DNA from: Periplaneta americana
Lineage: Eukaryota; Arthropoda; Insecta; Blattodea; Blattidae
Direction: 5' to 3'
Length of the DNA: 64,000 nucleotides
Assembly: GCF_040183065.1 (NCBI RefSeq)
Contig: NC_091125.1
Location: 128,212,621 to 128,276,620, forward strand
Below are positions 1-11,276 of this stretch, one piece after another (positions within the stretch are counted from its first letter, which is position 1; the number at the start of each line of letters is the position of its first letter). The position numbers were made by a program, and so were the translations under genes. The notes under the pieces were generated by a model. That model was not told the DNA's origin. It did not search any database and saw nothing but the letters and a program-made list of their open reading frames with translations.

Positions 1-182
1 TCTTCATTTTCTAGAACAAGGTTAATATTATACTTCCGCTCTTGGACATATCAGCCAGAGATGTTTACTACCATACAAACTATTGCTACTACTCTTACTA
101 CTACTACCACAACTACTATTACTACTTTCACTATCAACTAATATTATTATTAGTACCCGGTATTCTATTATTATTATTACCG

Positions 183-183
<1 letters not shown>

Positions 184-241
<58 letters not shown>
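184..241. repeat. (ATT)n microsatellite
   Basis: About 19 TTA/ATT units, preceded from about 80 by degenerate TAC/TAT triplets and followed by GTA/GTT triplets. Leucine/isoleucine ORFs here are artefacts. Confidence 0.95.
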
Positions 242-299
242 GGTTTTAGTAATGTAGTTGTAGTAGTAGTAGTAGCAGTAATAGTAGTTGTTACCAGTA

Positions 300-1649
300 T
301 TGCTATATAATTAGTATCACTACCACTGCTACTGTTCCTGCTCCTATCACACCACTACCATTAGGCCTACTACTGTCATGTATGAGTGACCACTACTCGA
401 AGTCTGGTTTTAGTTTAATTGATTAATTTTATATTAACGTACTTTGTTAGAATAAAATGTTAAGCAACATTTTGGCTTTAGGCCTACTTTTACCCCCACA
501 TGTTAATGGTCATCACACTTCAACCTGGGCAGACTGCTGCTGTTGTCAATAATGTTGCTTAAGAGTAACAACTACAAGAAAATGTCCAAGTTTCTTGTGG
601 ACTGATGATTTCACCAGAGTCTTTCTAATTGTGACAATAGATGTCTTCTGTTTTTGTAGTAATATGTTTAATTAGAACAAGTTAAAAATATCTCTTTACT
701 AACCCTTCTCTAAATAGCTGCCTGAAATATATTTTATATATTAGTACTTTAATACTATTTTTTTCATTTGCTTATGTAATTGTATTGATAGCTACTTGTA
801 AGTGTCCTTGATATTCTTACAAAAGAAAGAGAAAGAAAAACTAACTGAAGAGAACTTTATGTACCTAGTTAATGCTGCTCTCTATTGCGAATTTGCTGAC
901 ACAACAACTACTCGTATTACTTCTGTTTCTACTACTATTATTTCTTTTATTTGTAACACATGTTATAATGTAGTATAAATGCTTTGACCTGTTCTTAGAA
1001 AGCGACTTTACTTCCTGTTTCTTATCATGCGTTTTTTGTAACAAGAGCGAACCTTAGCCTTTTTTTTTCTCTTATAAAAAAGAGTAACGAAGATAATAAT
1101 GTGCCAGAGAAAGTCTCTTAACTTCAACAGTGTTACATAACATTTTATTACAAGGCATGTGTAATGATGAAATTAAATACCGGTAACTAAAATGCGTATA
1201 ATAATTGTATTTAAGTGATTACATTTTATGTATCTGGGTGTGAGTGCTTTTATGATGACAATAAAATGAAGTTTGTACGAAAATTAGTAATGTTATGTGA
1301 GAAACTGCACTTAGCTGAATGCTGACAGTTACAGATCAATCGAATCTGTGTTCAGTTCCTTACAGAAACATAGTCTTATATAGGCTTTTCTCGATGGAGT
1401 CTAGACACTGTATTCCTTATCCTTGGATTTGTCCTGTGTTGCCTTAAATCGACTACTAAAGTCATGCTGACCACAGTATCAAGGAGTCCTGCCACATGAA
1501 TTGTCACTGAAGTGAGGACTCAGTGAACAAAAGTGATGTTGATGATTATGACGGTGACAATGAGGACGAGAATGACGATGAAGAGAAAGAGGAAGAAGAT
1601 AGTTGAGGAAGGAAATTCTCTACAGCGACTCTCTACTGCTCCTTTGGTA
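300..1649. other. Unassigned AT-rich DNA
   Basis: No gene, tRNA or bounded repeat seen. A short acidic GA-rich patch at about 1535-1600 (GATGATTATGACGGTGACAA onward) has no splice context. Confidence 0.4.
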
Positions 1650-2137
1650 TTATCGCCGCGCTCTCATGGTTAACATGTGGGCATCATACAATAACGTGCG
1701 GTGTGCTTTTAAAACATAATTTTGCCGACCGATTGTTGCTCTATAGGTTTCACTCTAAGCGTCACGTTGTCACGTCTACTTCCTCGATAAGAATAAGCAC
1801 TAGTTTGTTATATTGTTATTTCATATACGAGTACGTTGACATTCTTAACTCTTAATAATAACTCTTTAATATTAATTTTTAATCACATACCTTAATGTTC
1901 GACCTCAGCACAAGACATTGCAACCTCGGTTTTATTCCACGTGGATTAGACAAGTAAGTGTCTTCTAATAATGGAAGCAGCTTATTGGTTGCAATGTTAA
2001 AATTGAGGCGAGTGATTGGAGCGGCGACATAAGAAATTGAAAACAATAATGCAATTAAATTTCAAAGACCTGCCGAATGTTATGCACGAGGCCGCTCAAA
2101 GACCTGCCGAATGTTAACCATGAGAGCAAGGCGATAA
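1650..2137. mobile_element. MITE with TA target-site duplication
   Basis: Left end TTATCGCCGCGCTCTCATGG pairs with the right end, whose complement reads TTATCGCCTTGCTCTCATGG, continuing TTAACAT on both. Flanked by TA (1648-1649 and 2138-2139). The right arm contains a second copy of AAAGACCTGCCGAATGTTA. No coding capacity. Confidence 0.75.
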
Positions 2138-2139
2138 TA

Positions 2140-3464
2140 GTTTATATGAGACTGAAGTTAATACACCCGTCATGATTGTTTAGGCATACACCTCTACAGA
2201 ATTGGAATACTTTCATCACCGAACTGACCCTTTGTGCTCCAAAGAAGAGGAAATGGATACGAGTCATATAACAACATACGACGCACATTCAAATTGAGAT
2301 AAAATCTCTAAATATTGGGTAGCAAGAAGAAAAATGACTTTATTGTCAAATTTAGAGCATTCGATACATACATACAAATGATGAAATTATTATTGTTGAT
2401 TCGATAGTAATTAAGAGATATTGTGGTACAATCACCTGTGGAGAATGGAGAAAGATTGAGAGCCAAGGAGGATTTGGAACTGGACTCCTCCAGATATGTA
2501 GAAGAAAGGTAGATCGAAGAAGTAATGGATTGATGGTAGCTACTGTATTTAGCTATAGAAGGAATCAGCTTTCAAAATAATAATTGATAAGACAAAAAGG
2601 CGTGATTATTCTTGACAGGAAAATGGACATTTATCTTCCTCCCACAGACACTGTGTATGTCTTGTGTTTATGCTATGTTGTCCAAAGCAATGCATTTGCG
2701 TAGTGTTGATCGCATTAAAAGGAAGTCCAGTTATTTTTTCTGGAGACAAAACGGGTCAAAGGGCATAATTACTGAAGTAAATGATTATGGTGACTGATTA
2801 CCAGTACCAGTTACACATTGTAATGTTTATTCAATTCATTCCCCTCTAACGTAAGTAATACAAATATATTTCACAAGAGCTCTAACAACCAATAAATCTC
2901 TTTTTTCCGCAGAAATTTTACTGTTGATGCTAAATACAGTATTTTAGGGTCAATTTATAATGAGAATATTCTTCATAAGCAGGAAAATAATACATGATAC
3001 TAACCACAATAATCTTAGTCTTTAACATTAGATTGTTCCTTTGTTTGATAAGAAATATATTTATTTTCAAATACAATTTATTTATAAAACAACAGTTACA
3101 TTCAACAACAACAAAATAGACAGTAAAAACAACATAGTTAACAAACAAAAACAACCAAAGAGAATTCAGTACACGAGATTTCTTTATAGGATAAAAAAAT
3201 AAATAATCAAAATACAAATCAAAGATTCCATAAAATATTATAGATAATATAACATTCCTTCACAAAATACTAGGCCTACTTGCTTCATCTTTTCCCTAAC
3301 ACGCGTTGAAAATCACTGACACTCTTTTAGTAATAACATTATCACATGGGTCTGTAGCCTTTTGATATGATATGAAGCTTTTCTTTAGAAACTTTCCGAA
3401 AAATTGTCAAGAGAGAGTTTACAAGAGGAAAAACATTTTTATTAAATTGGAACACTCAACTTTA

Positions 3465-3501
<37 letters not shown>

Positions 3502-4772
3502 GGGACTTGCACGTTAACATTTCTGAAAATTCTGAGAAGAAATTGTAATCTTTTAATTAATTTCCTTAAAATCTATGGCTGTGAGTCTAAAAAAAATATA
3601 AATTAGAACTTCCTGAGTTTAGTGTTGAAAAAAATAAATAAAGGGGCTGTTAATTAATGAAGCCCCGATCATAAAAAATTAACATTTTTGGTCAGTTTTT
3701 GTTATTATCCTCTATATATACGGTATTAAAGTGGACACTTTATTCTATTTCGATTATAAAATGAAAAGAAAAATGAGTTTCCCATCTCACGTAATTTTGA
3801 AGTTTCTTAACCTTTAAAGGAGAGATAACAGAATGTAAAGATGGATGCCTAAATATCGATTACAGTAAACATAATGTCATTTAACTACGTATTTAATGAT
3901 GCAAAAAGCGTAAAATTTTGTTCATAAAAGTACACGTATAATTTTATTAGACAAAAAGAATACGGTACATTTTTTTTTCTCTCTTTAAATTTTCATTCAG
4001 CTTGTAAAACAGATCAAATAAGTCCCTGTTATGAGCGAAAAGAAACTGCAGATGTATTTTTAGGACATCTCGTGAGATTGTAGAGGTCTTTGACAAACAA
4101 AGAAGAATGTAAAGAAAAAATGAGAGGTGATGGGCTTTCAAAGCCTATTTGAATTGTTTAGATTTCATGTGTCTGAGTGTATTATGCTGGGAGATAAGTC
4201 CGGGCACTTCAAGGGATAATATCGTGTTGATAATATAAAATTGTGTATTTATGATAGAATAAATATCCAGAGAAAATCTGCCTTCATACCCTCTTTGTTC
4301 AGCAAACTGCTAAGATTGTCTAGATAGAGCTTCAATATGAAAAACTGTCGCACTAGCAATGTGGCTAGTAGTGTAATCCTGCAGTCTGGTGATGATGAAG
4401 AGAAACGTAATAATTTGTATATTATTAATTGTATAATTTAGTTCAGTGAAATAAGGAACTCGGTGTGCTGTTTACTTTACAATAAGTGCTACCGTATAAT
4501 TATTGCGATGAAGACATCTTTACATAAATCCACATTGTTTTAATTCGTGAAGTTAGTTTTTGTGGTTTGTGGTAAAATCTTTTATAACAAAAAAAATTTG
4601 TAATGTACACAATAATAGCTGTAGATACAAAATGTAGCAAGACTCAGGCTTTAGAATGGTGTTTTTTGAACTGAAGTCCAGAAACATGCACTGCTCTTAT
4701 TCTATACTTATAGGCCTATGTCTTTCAGATCCAAGTCAAAATCATATGATTATGAGGAACTCCTTGCATTTA
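2140..4772. other. Unassigned AT-rich DNA downstream of the Costars gene
   Basis: Holds a T run at 3473-3500 and a small hairpin GGGGCTG...AAGCCCC at 3642-3667. Frames at 2612, 2930 and 3947 look random. The 3' UTR of the minus-strand gene must begin near 4772. Confidence 0.4.
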
Positions 4773-4877
4773 TCAGCAATGTCCTTCTTTTGCAATCATT
4801 TCCATCTGAGCCTGGAATATTTCACCAATTTCTGGAAGTGACTTGCGCAGTATGACAGGAACATCATCATCTCGTCT
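4773..4877 (-). CDS. ABRA: Costars-domain (ABRA/STARS-like) gene, last coding exon
   Basis: Minus-strand terminal exon of 34 codons plus TGA (stop at 4775-4773). It follows an AG acceptor (TTTCCAG, exon starts 4877) in phase 0, matching the phase-0 donor at 8830. The residues begin RRDDDVPVIL, which continues the Costars domain: vertebrate ABRA reads Q-x-R-D-D-H-V-V-I at the same place. The remaining 24 residues (KSLPEIGEIFQAQMEMIAKE then GHC) extend past the end of the vertebrate protein and are acidic/amphipathic. ABRA/STARS proteins bind actin and stimulate Rho/SRF signalling in muscle; that role is family knowledge. The 3' UTR should lie below 4773; I did not find a convincing poly(A) site. 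Confidence 0.8.
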   Translation of the reverse strand, partial: RRDDDVPVILRKSLPEIGEIFQAQMEMIAKEGHC

Positions 4878-5949
4878 CTGGAAATTATAAAAATAAAATT
4901 GTATTATTCTAGGTAACATAATAAAAATAGCAGTGATTATATCCATTCATATTTATACTTATATGCGTGAATAAATTTAGTAACTTTTCTCTGAAACTTA
5001 ATCCGTAAAACTGTATTGCTGCTGAAGGAGAACACATAAAATACAGTATTTTATTTGATATGTAACTTACGTGTGAGGATTTAAGACTACAGCTCGAACA
5101 CGGAGAGTAGGCCTATACAGATCTAAGTTCAACTGCTTATTCTATTTTCAAAAGCAGAAGAACACGCTCTCAAAGTTGTCCAAACTTTGAAAGGATATCT
5201 TGTAGTTTAAAGCTTCGGGCACATATTGAAAGTTCATGAATATACTGTACATATAATTACAAGATAAATTTGATTGTCTCATGAAGATGACATTTTTTTC
5301 ACTATGCACTTTACAAATTCGGTATCAATTCAGGTCTTTCTCATGTTATCAATAATGTTTCTGTTTCTAGTTTATTTTCTAAGCTAACATTTACAAGAAA
5401 TATGGAAATGAAACCATTTGCTTGCACCCAAAGAAGGATATAAATCTTTCATTTCATGTATTTCACACAAGACATTTTTAATATTACCAAAAATAAAATA
5501 CCGTATTATCTCACTTGAATTATAAATCGTGCATTCTTAAGTTTGTAGTACTGATTTTGAACAAATTCCCATGATGTAGTTACACTGGTACACAATCATA
5601 ATCGCATTTAATGTTATTTTGCTATATACGGAAATCAATAATTTAATTATCATTAGTATAAGTAGAGATATTAGTCTGTCCTACGTACAGTATTCGCCAT
5701 CTTCACCCTCAAAGGAAGCTACCTGGCACCCCAGATTACATATAACAGATTGGTCAGTCTTATGGGCTTTGAAGGCAACAATTTTTATCAATTTCATTAT
5801 GCCATCATCTAGTGATTGCATAAGAAGTCACGTTATGACTCTCATTTGAATTGCATGGAGCAACTGTACTTTCATCTAGTGGTCGTTACTAATCGACAGT
5901 GGCGATCCTGGTGGTTGTTTTTTCCACACATTACCGTTTTTGACATGGG
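4878..5949. other. Last intron of the Costars gene, first part
   Basis: AT-rich; nothing coding. The part above about 5700 may belong to SINE family F. Confidence 0.4.
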
Positions 5950-6122
5950 GATGGCCAATCTGTTATTTATGTGATCAGGGCTGGTACTCATTTCTGTTAG
6001 AGGATGAGTCGATTCCAGAGCCATAGTGATTAGGCCAATTGGAAAAATCCATGACCCTATTTGGGATCGAACCCGCGACCTTGGGGTTTATAGCATAGCA
6101 CACTAACCAATACGTTACTATG
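5950..6122 (-). mobile_element. tRNA-derived SINE fragment (family F), minus orientation
   Basis: Minus strand reads TAACGTATTGGTTAGTGTGC and GGTCGCGGGTTCGATCCC, tRNA A- and B-box-like, then a unique body. The 3' limit is unclear; related sequence may extend down to about 5700. A short piece with GATTCGAACCTCGGCC at about 6885-6945 may be another head remnant. Confidence 0.5.
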
Positions 6123-6974
6123 AATTGTATTTCTTATTTTACAAATAACCAATAGAAGCGACCATTTAAGAGGAAAAATAGGCTATTTCAAGGATATTTG
6201 CTCAATAATAAACGTTATTTTTACTGCTTGCTGTGAAAGCAGATAAACTTTCATTATAAAGAGCAGCTATTCCAGTCGTTTCGGGATTTTAAGTTATTTG
6301 TGATCAGGAAGGAATTTTGGATTACATTTTGCAAATTTCTACAGAATTTTTGTCTGTTTCTGTGACGGCTAGAATTGCATTAATTTTACGAAATAATCTG
6401 TGTAATTTTTAAAACCCTAACACTCAAGCGTCCCTATCTAGTGTACGATGTGCTGAGGCTGTAGTTCTTTTGGCAACCATTAAACGTTGTCCTTAGTACG
6501 CTATGGGAGACGAGTTACATAACACCATATTATTATGATTAATGGAGCAATGGTAGAATAACGGGAGGGGAAACGGAATTACCTACCACTACCATCTTTG
6601 TTCACCATAAATTACATTTGGACCCATTGGGATTCAAACCTAGGTTATCAGTGTGGAAAGCCGCATCTTAGGGTTCGTTTGTGCGCGATAAATCTACTAT
6701 ATTGGAGCTTTTCTTTTCTTCAAGAGGAAGTCATACTAAACATTTTATTGCCCTGGATTTAAGTTTTAAGTAATAAGTACATATGCAAGTTTATCAATAT
6801 ACAAATAACTTCTGAAAACCTAATGCGAACAGACTGTAAAAATATTGTTTGGATTAGCCATTCCCAGTAGTCGATTATCATACTCGAAGCTAGATTCAAG
6901 GCTCACGGATTCGAACCTCGGCCGAGAGAGTTGGTCTCCTTTTTTTTTTTTTTTAACTTGCATTTTCTATGCTG

Positions 6975-7210
6975 TGTCAAGTATCGGTACTAAGTTATTT
7001 AGCGCCAATGGAATTGGTGATAGTGAGATGATATTTGGCGAAATGAGACCGAGGATTCGTCGCATATTACCTGACGTCCGCCTTACAGTTAGTAAAACCT
7101 CGGAAAAAAACCCAACCAGGCAATTAGCCGAAGCGAGAATTGAACTCACGCCCGAGTGCAACTCCAGATCAACAGGCTAATGCGTCTGCCAACTGACATC
7201 GCCGGTTGCT
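6975..7210 (-). mobile_element. SINE family C, minus orientation
   Basis: In plus sense it reads GTTATTTAGCGCCAATGGAA, GAGACCGAGGATTCGTCGCA, CCCAACCAGGCAATTAGCC and GCGAGAATTGAACTCACGCC, the reverse of family C at 22634-22887. The tRNA-like head is at the high-coordinate end. The 64-111-codon open frames here are SINE sequence. Confidence 0.8.
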
Positions 7211-7505
7211 TGAGAGATGGCCTCTTGAGCGATAAACATTCTTATCATGATTTCCTTCGGAAGAGATATAAAAACCGGAGGACCAGCGTCACGGTATAGA
7301 AATTAACCTTGTTCCCGGCTGAAAAGACTCCAATGAAGAAATACCGGTCTTCATAAACCCATATAAAAATTCTATATTGTGCTATCCATTATTCTCCCTT
7401 ATTATCTAATCATTGACGGCAATGAATTCCGCCCCATTCTTAGAAACAGGCTGTTTTCCTAGGTGGGTAAATGAATCAGGAGTTAATCAACCAAACCACA
7501 TTTTT

Positions 7506-7560
7506 ACACAATCATTTTTTATATTACTTCCATTTAGACAGTATTATGATGATGATGATG

Positions 7561-7619
<59 letters not shown>

Positions 7620-7672
7620 ACAATCATTTTTTATATTACTTCCATTTAGACAGTATTATGATGATGATGATG

Positions 7673-7731
<59 letters not shown>
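7506..7731 (+). repeat. Tandem duplication of a 112-bp unit containing (GAT)n(ATT)n
   Basis: ACACAATCATTTTTTATATT to GACAGTATTATGATG then (ATT)n occurs at 7506-7617 and again at 7618-7731, nearly identical including the microsatellite. Confidence 0.93.
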
Positions 7732-7733
<2 letters not shown>

Positions 7734-7971
7734 TTTTACCGTTGTCATCAATCATAATCGTCATCGTCTACGAATTCGCGCCTGATGGATAGCCTATAGC
7801 ATGATTTTGGTTTTGTAAGGATATATTAGCCTATTTCATTTCCAGTTTTAAAGTTAAACAAGATCAAGTACAGCAATTACATCTGTAGTTGATGTTAGTA
7901 CACAGTTTTTAAAGTATGTAGAAAGATTCTTATCTGAGGAATAGAGTCACTGTTGTTTAGGCTGTATCATA

Positions 7972-8211
7972 TATGAACCGTTCAGAGCGAAAATGGTGTA
8001 AGTCAAAATTAGGTAATGAGGTTTAAAGTAAAAATTTTGTAAAATACAGCGCAAAGTAACAGTTAATATGTCCTTCGTGCTATCCACTGACTACTAATAG
8101 TTTAAATAAATTGAATATTGAATGCTACGTTGCGCTGTATTTTACAGAATGTTTACTTTAACCCTCATTACTCATTTTTGACTTACACCACTCTGCTCTG
8201 AACGGTTCATA
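7972..8211. mobile_element. Long-TIR foldback MITE
   Basis: Arms of about 80 bp: TATGAACCGTTCAGAGCGAA, GTGTAAGTCAAAA and TGTAAAATACAGCGCAA recur in reverse complement at 8120-8211. A TA is duplicated at 7970-7971 and 8212-8213. No coding capacity. Confidence 0.78.
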
Positions 8212-8829
8212 TAATCATAAACAAGAGGTTAACAAAATTTTTAGTTCAAATTTTGAAGTTAAATTTGTCACAAATATCTTACAAAATTAAAAATTATATA
8301 GCACTGTCCTAAATATTAGCACGGTAAAGATTACAAAATTAAACCGAAATACAGTTTAAATGAATCTGAAATTTCTGAAGAGGTACAAGAGAGGGGAGTT
8401 TCTTCTCGAGGCGTTCTTAAATGTATAATCGATTTATAATCGTGACAGAGTAGCAGAGTTCAGGAAGATCTCAGTTGGTCACATCTAGAGACAGTGAGAA
8501 TCAACCCTGTCCTTGAATTTTCTCCATCTCAGCGGTAGTTTGCTCTTTATGAAGTTCGGGAACTAGAATCCTTGCGAAAAGCTAATAATTTTAAATGTAT
8601 GGCTTTCTGACCATTGTTAAAGGTTTCTAGGTCTCTTCAGGCAATAAACATAACATCACTGAAATAATTAACATGACGACGAATCCTTCTGTTTGTTTTG
8701 TCGTGTGAAGTAAGAAACGAGGACGAGAAGTAAGCTTACTCATTTCCGAGATTAATTAAAGTGTAGTTGCTGCGTGTGTTGCCATTGTCAGATATACAAT
8801 ATAAGAATGAAATAATTTCCTTCACTCAC

Positions 8830-8922
8830 CTGGAAAAGCGTTTCACCTTCAAAATCAACAAACTTGTGTTTTCTTGCGCGGAGAAGAACTCCAACGACCT
8901 TGTTTGAGATACTCGTGTAGAT
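8830..8922 (-). CDS. ABRA: Costars-domain (ABRA/STARS-like) gene, internal exon
   Basis: A 93-nt phase 0-0 exon (31 codons) with clean signals: CTGTTTCAG acceptor upstream of 8922 and CAG|GTGAGT donor after 8830. It encodes the most diagnostic part of the Costars domain: ISNKVVGVLLRARKH then KFVDFEGETLFQ. The family pattern ISDKVVGxLxRARKHxxxDFEGExLxQ is matched almost residue for residue, so this exon decides the identity of the locus. It is shorter than 60 codons, so a length-filtered ORF search misses it. Confidence 0.9.
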
Positions 8923-9040
8923 CTGAAACAGATGGTTCTTACATTTAAAATTGCAATTTATCATTAATAACTAGGTTGACAAGGTTTGGATTTAGGGGGT
9001 GTGAAAACATAAAAGGAGGATAGACTGCTTTTACTTTGAA

Positions 9041-9250
9041 TCTCATCTCATCTCATCTCATCTCATCTCATCTCATCTCATCTCATCTCATCTCATCTCA
9101 TCTCATCTCATCTCATCTCATCTCATCTCATCTCATCTCATCTCATCTCATCTCATCTCATCTCATCTCATCTCATCTCATCTCATCTCATCTCATCTCA
9201 CCTCATCATATTTCATCTCACCTCACCTCACTTTATCTCATCTCATCTCA
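9041..9250. repeat. (TCTCA)n pentanucleotide array
   Basis: About 32 perfect TCTCA units (9041-9200) then degenerate units (CCTCA, TTTCA) to 9250. The ISSHL-repeat ORF is an artefact. Confidence 0.97.
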
Positions 9251-9613
9251 TATGGCCGAACTGGTCCGATTCCATTATGAACGATAATATTATTCATCTA
9301 TTCATTCATTTAGAGTTTTCTGCCTAAGGGCAGGTCCTTCACTGCGAACACAATATTCTCCAATCTTTCCTATTTTTTACTTTCTTCTTCGTCTTCATTT
9401 ACGACACACATATCTTAATGTTGTATATAATCTGACATTTTCTTCCGCCCCGAAATTTTCTCCCATTCACCATTTCTTCCAGTGCATCCTTCAACTGAGC
9501 TACCCTACAGCCTTTAGTTAGGAAATGTGCACAAATTAAATAAATAGCTTGAACAACTAATTTCTTATTAACTGTATGAAACAAATAAGAATTAAATGTA
9601 ATTATAAAAAAAT

Positions 9614-9679
9614 AGGATGGTCTTGAACCGGAACCTCTCGATCTGCAGTCGAATATTTTACCACTGAGCTATACCAGCC
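9614..9679 (-). pseudogene. tRNA-Cys(GCA)-like pseudogene
   Basis: The minus strand reads GGCTGGTATAGCTCAGTGG (A-box-like), then an anticodon arm CGACTGCAGATCG with GCA in the anticodon position, as in eukaryotic tRNA-Cys. A B-box-like GGTTCAAGACC follows. The acceptor strands pair at six of seven positions, but the 3' side of the T stem is missing, so the gene is about 5-6 nt short and should not fold normally. A T-run (TATTTTTTT) follows as a Pol III terminator. It may be a decayed tRNA gene or a SINE-head relic. Confidence 0.6.
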
Positions 9680-9842
9680 AATATTAAGGAATTTCTTATG
9701 AAGTATTCTTCGAATTATCCCCAACAACTCAGTTTTCACACAAAAACATACATAAATTATTATCGTTACATACGGTAGTTCGTGAGTCTTCCATCTCATA
9801 AAGCCCTGTTGTTAAGTAGCTTACTGCTTATTTCTAGCTTAC

Positions 9843-10518
9843 TTACTTACTTATGGCTTTTAAGGAACCCGGAGGTTCATTTCCGCCCTCACATAAGCCC
9901 GCCATTGGTCCCTATCCTGAGCAAGATTAATCCAGTCTCTACCATCATATTCCACCTCCCTCAAATCCATTTTAATATTATCTTCCCATCTACGTCTCGG
10001 CCTCCCCAAAAGTCTTTTCCCCTCTGTCCACCCAACTAACACTCTATATGTATTTCTGGATTCGCCCATACGTGCTACATGCCCTGCCCGTCTCAAACGT
10101 CTGGATTTAATGTTCCTAATTATGTCAGGTGAAGGATAAAATGCGTGCAGCTCTGCGTTGTGTAACTTTCTCCATTCTCCTGTAACTTCATCCCTTTTAG
10201 CCCCAAATATTTTCCTAAGCACCTTATTCTCAAAAACCCTCAATCTCTGTTCCTCTCTCAAAGTGAGAGTCCAAGTTTCACAGATATACAGAACAACCGG
10301 TAATATAACTGTTTTATAAATTCTAATTTTCAGATTTTTTGACAGCAGGCTGGAGGACAAAAGCTTCTCAACCGAATAATAACAGGCATTTCCCATATTT
10401 ATTCTGGATTTAATTTCCTCCCGAGTGTTGTTATTGTTGCTCCAAGATATTTGAATTTTTCCACCTCTTCGAAGGATAAATCTCCAACTTTTATAGTTCC
10501 ATTTCGTACAGTATTCTG
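9843..10518 (-). mobile_element. 5'-truncated non-LTR retrotransposon (RTE/BovB-like), C-terminal RT fragment
   Basis: Minus-strand frame 9860-10396 encodes the C-terminal part of a retrotransposon polyprotein: KTVILPVVLYICETWTLTLR, RVFENKVLRKIFGAKRDE, GRPRRRWEDNIKMDLREV, ending AEMNLRVP. This arrangement is typical of endonuclease-reverse transcriptase elements abundant in cockroach genomes. Upstream, VGDLSFEEVEKFKYLGATIT continues the homology to about 10500 but in another frame, so a frameshift near 10400-10430 breaks the ORF. The 3' end carries (AAGT)n repeats, as RTE-class tails do. A 13-bp duplication ATTTCTAGCTTAC flanks the insertion (9830-9842 and 10519-10531). Dead 5'-truncated copy. 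Confidence 0.85.
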
Positions 10519-10731
10519 ATTTCTAGCTTACATACATTTAATTAGGTACATAAGTAACGAAGAGTTGACAACATAGTTTTTTTTCTGAGCGTAGCTTGTT
10601 TATAGTACGCGATATTTTGTTTGTACTATCTGCAGCCTCAACTTCATAAGCAGCACACAGCTTGAACATTTTAATATTGAAACATGTTCTGCAGTTTTGC
10701 AGGCAGCATTTTATTATTTATAGACATGCAG

Positions 10732-10982
10732 TCCACACCTGTAGAGTAACGGTCAGCGCGTCTGGCCGCGAAACCAGATGGCCCGGGTTCAAATCCCGGT
10801 CGGGACAAGTTACCTGGTTGAGGTTTTTCCGAGGTTTTCCCTCAACCCAATACGAGCAAATGCTGGGTAACTTTCGGTGCTGGACCCCGGATTCATTTCA
10901 CCGGCATTATCACCTTCATTTCATTCAGACGCTAAATAACCTGAGATGTTGATACAGCGTCGTAAAATAACGCAAAAAATAA
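10732..10982 (+). mobile_element. SINE family A (tRNA-derived) with 12-bp TSD
   Basis: The head resembles a tRNA gene (GTAGAGTAACGGTCAGCGCG, then B-box GGTTCAAATCCCGG). It is followed by the body TACCTGGTTGAGGTTTTTCC and a hairpin tail GACGCTAAATAAC...GTTGATACAGCGTC ending A-rich. TSD ATAGACATGCAG at 10720-10731 and 10983-10994. Related copies: 41581-41839, 44070-44328 and a decayed one near 39463-39650. Confidence 0.88.
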
Positions 10983-11107
10983 ATAGACATGCAGAATGTT
11001 TTGAGAGTGGAACAACTGTACACGGTCTGCTTTTTGACCAAACAAATGCAAGTGGCTTGATTTAAATATCACCAGCACACCACTGAATCTAGAAGACAGT
11101 AATGTAC

Positions 11108-11276
11108 CTGGAAGAGCTCTCCGAAGCTGATAACTATCTGATTACGTCCGTCTTCAGTCATCTCCTCAATTGGTTCGCCGTTCTCGTAGATTATTTGGCA
11201 CAGCTGCAGGACTTCCTTGCTGATGTGGGTATGCGCCTTCTTTCCTCGCATGTCTGTCTTTGAGCCAGCAACCGGC
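11108..11276 (-). CDS. ABRA: Costars-domain (ABRA/STARS-like) gene, internal exon
   Basis: A 169-nt exon: acceptor TGTACAG before 11276, donor CAG|GTACAT after 11108. It enters in phase 2 (completing an Arg codon begun at 16254) and leaves in phase 0. It encodes PVAGSKTDMRGKKAHTHI, then helical SKEVLQLCQIIYENGE, and ends QIVISFGELFQ. The vertebrate equivalent reads GRPKEGTKTAERAKRAEEHI...MMDMC...G-K-IQVTFGDLF, so order and spacing fit the start of the Costars domain. An 8-residue insert (PIEEMTED) lies in the loop. The open frame at 11069-11284 overruns both splice sites. Confidence 0.88.

Noticed and set aside
42-310. Leucine/isoleucine-rich ORFs
   Set aside because: Translation of an (ATT)n microsatellite; other Asn-, Ile-, Tyr- or Asp-run ORFs (7413-7785, 17191-17542, 29393-29779, 32381-32563, 43902-44210) have the same cause.
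9036-9287. ISSHL-repeat ORF
   Set aside because: Direct translation of (TCTCA)n.
10662-10952. 96-codon ORF with GRETRWPGFKSRSGQ
   Set aside because: It is SINE family A read in frame; the same peptide appears at 43959-44210 and in reverse at 41685-41915.
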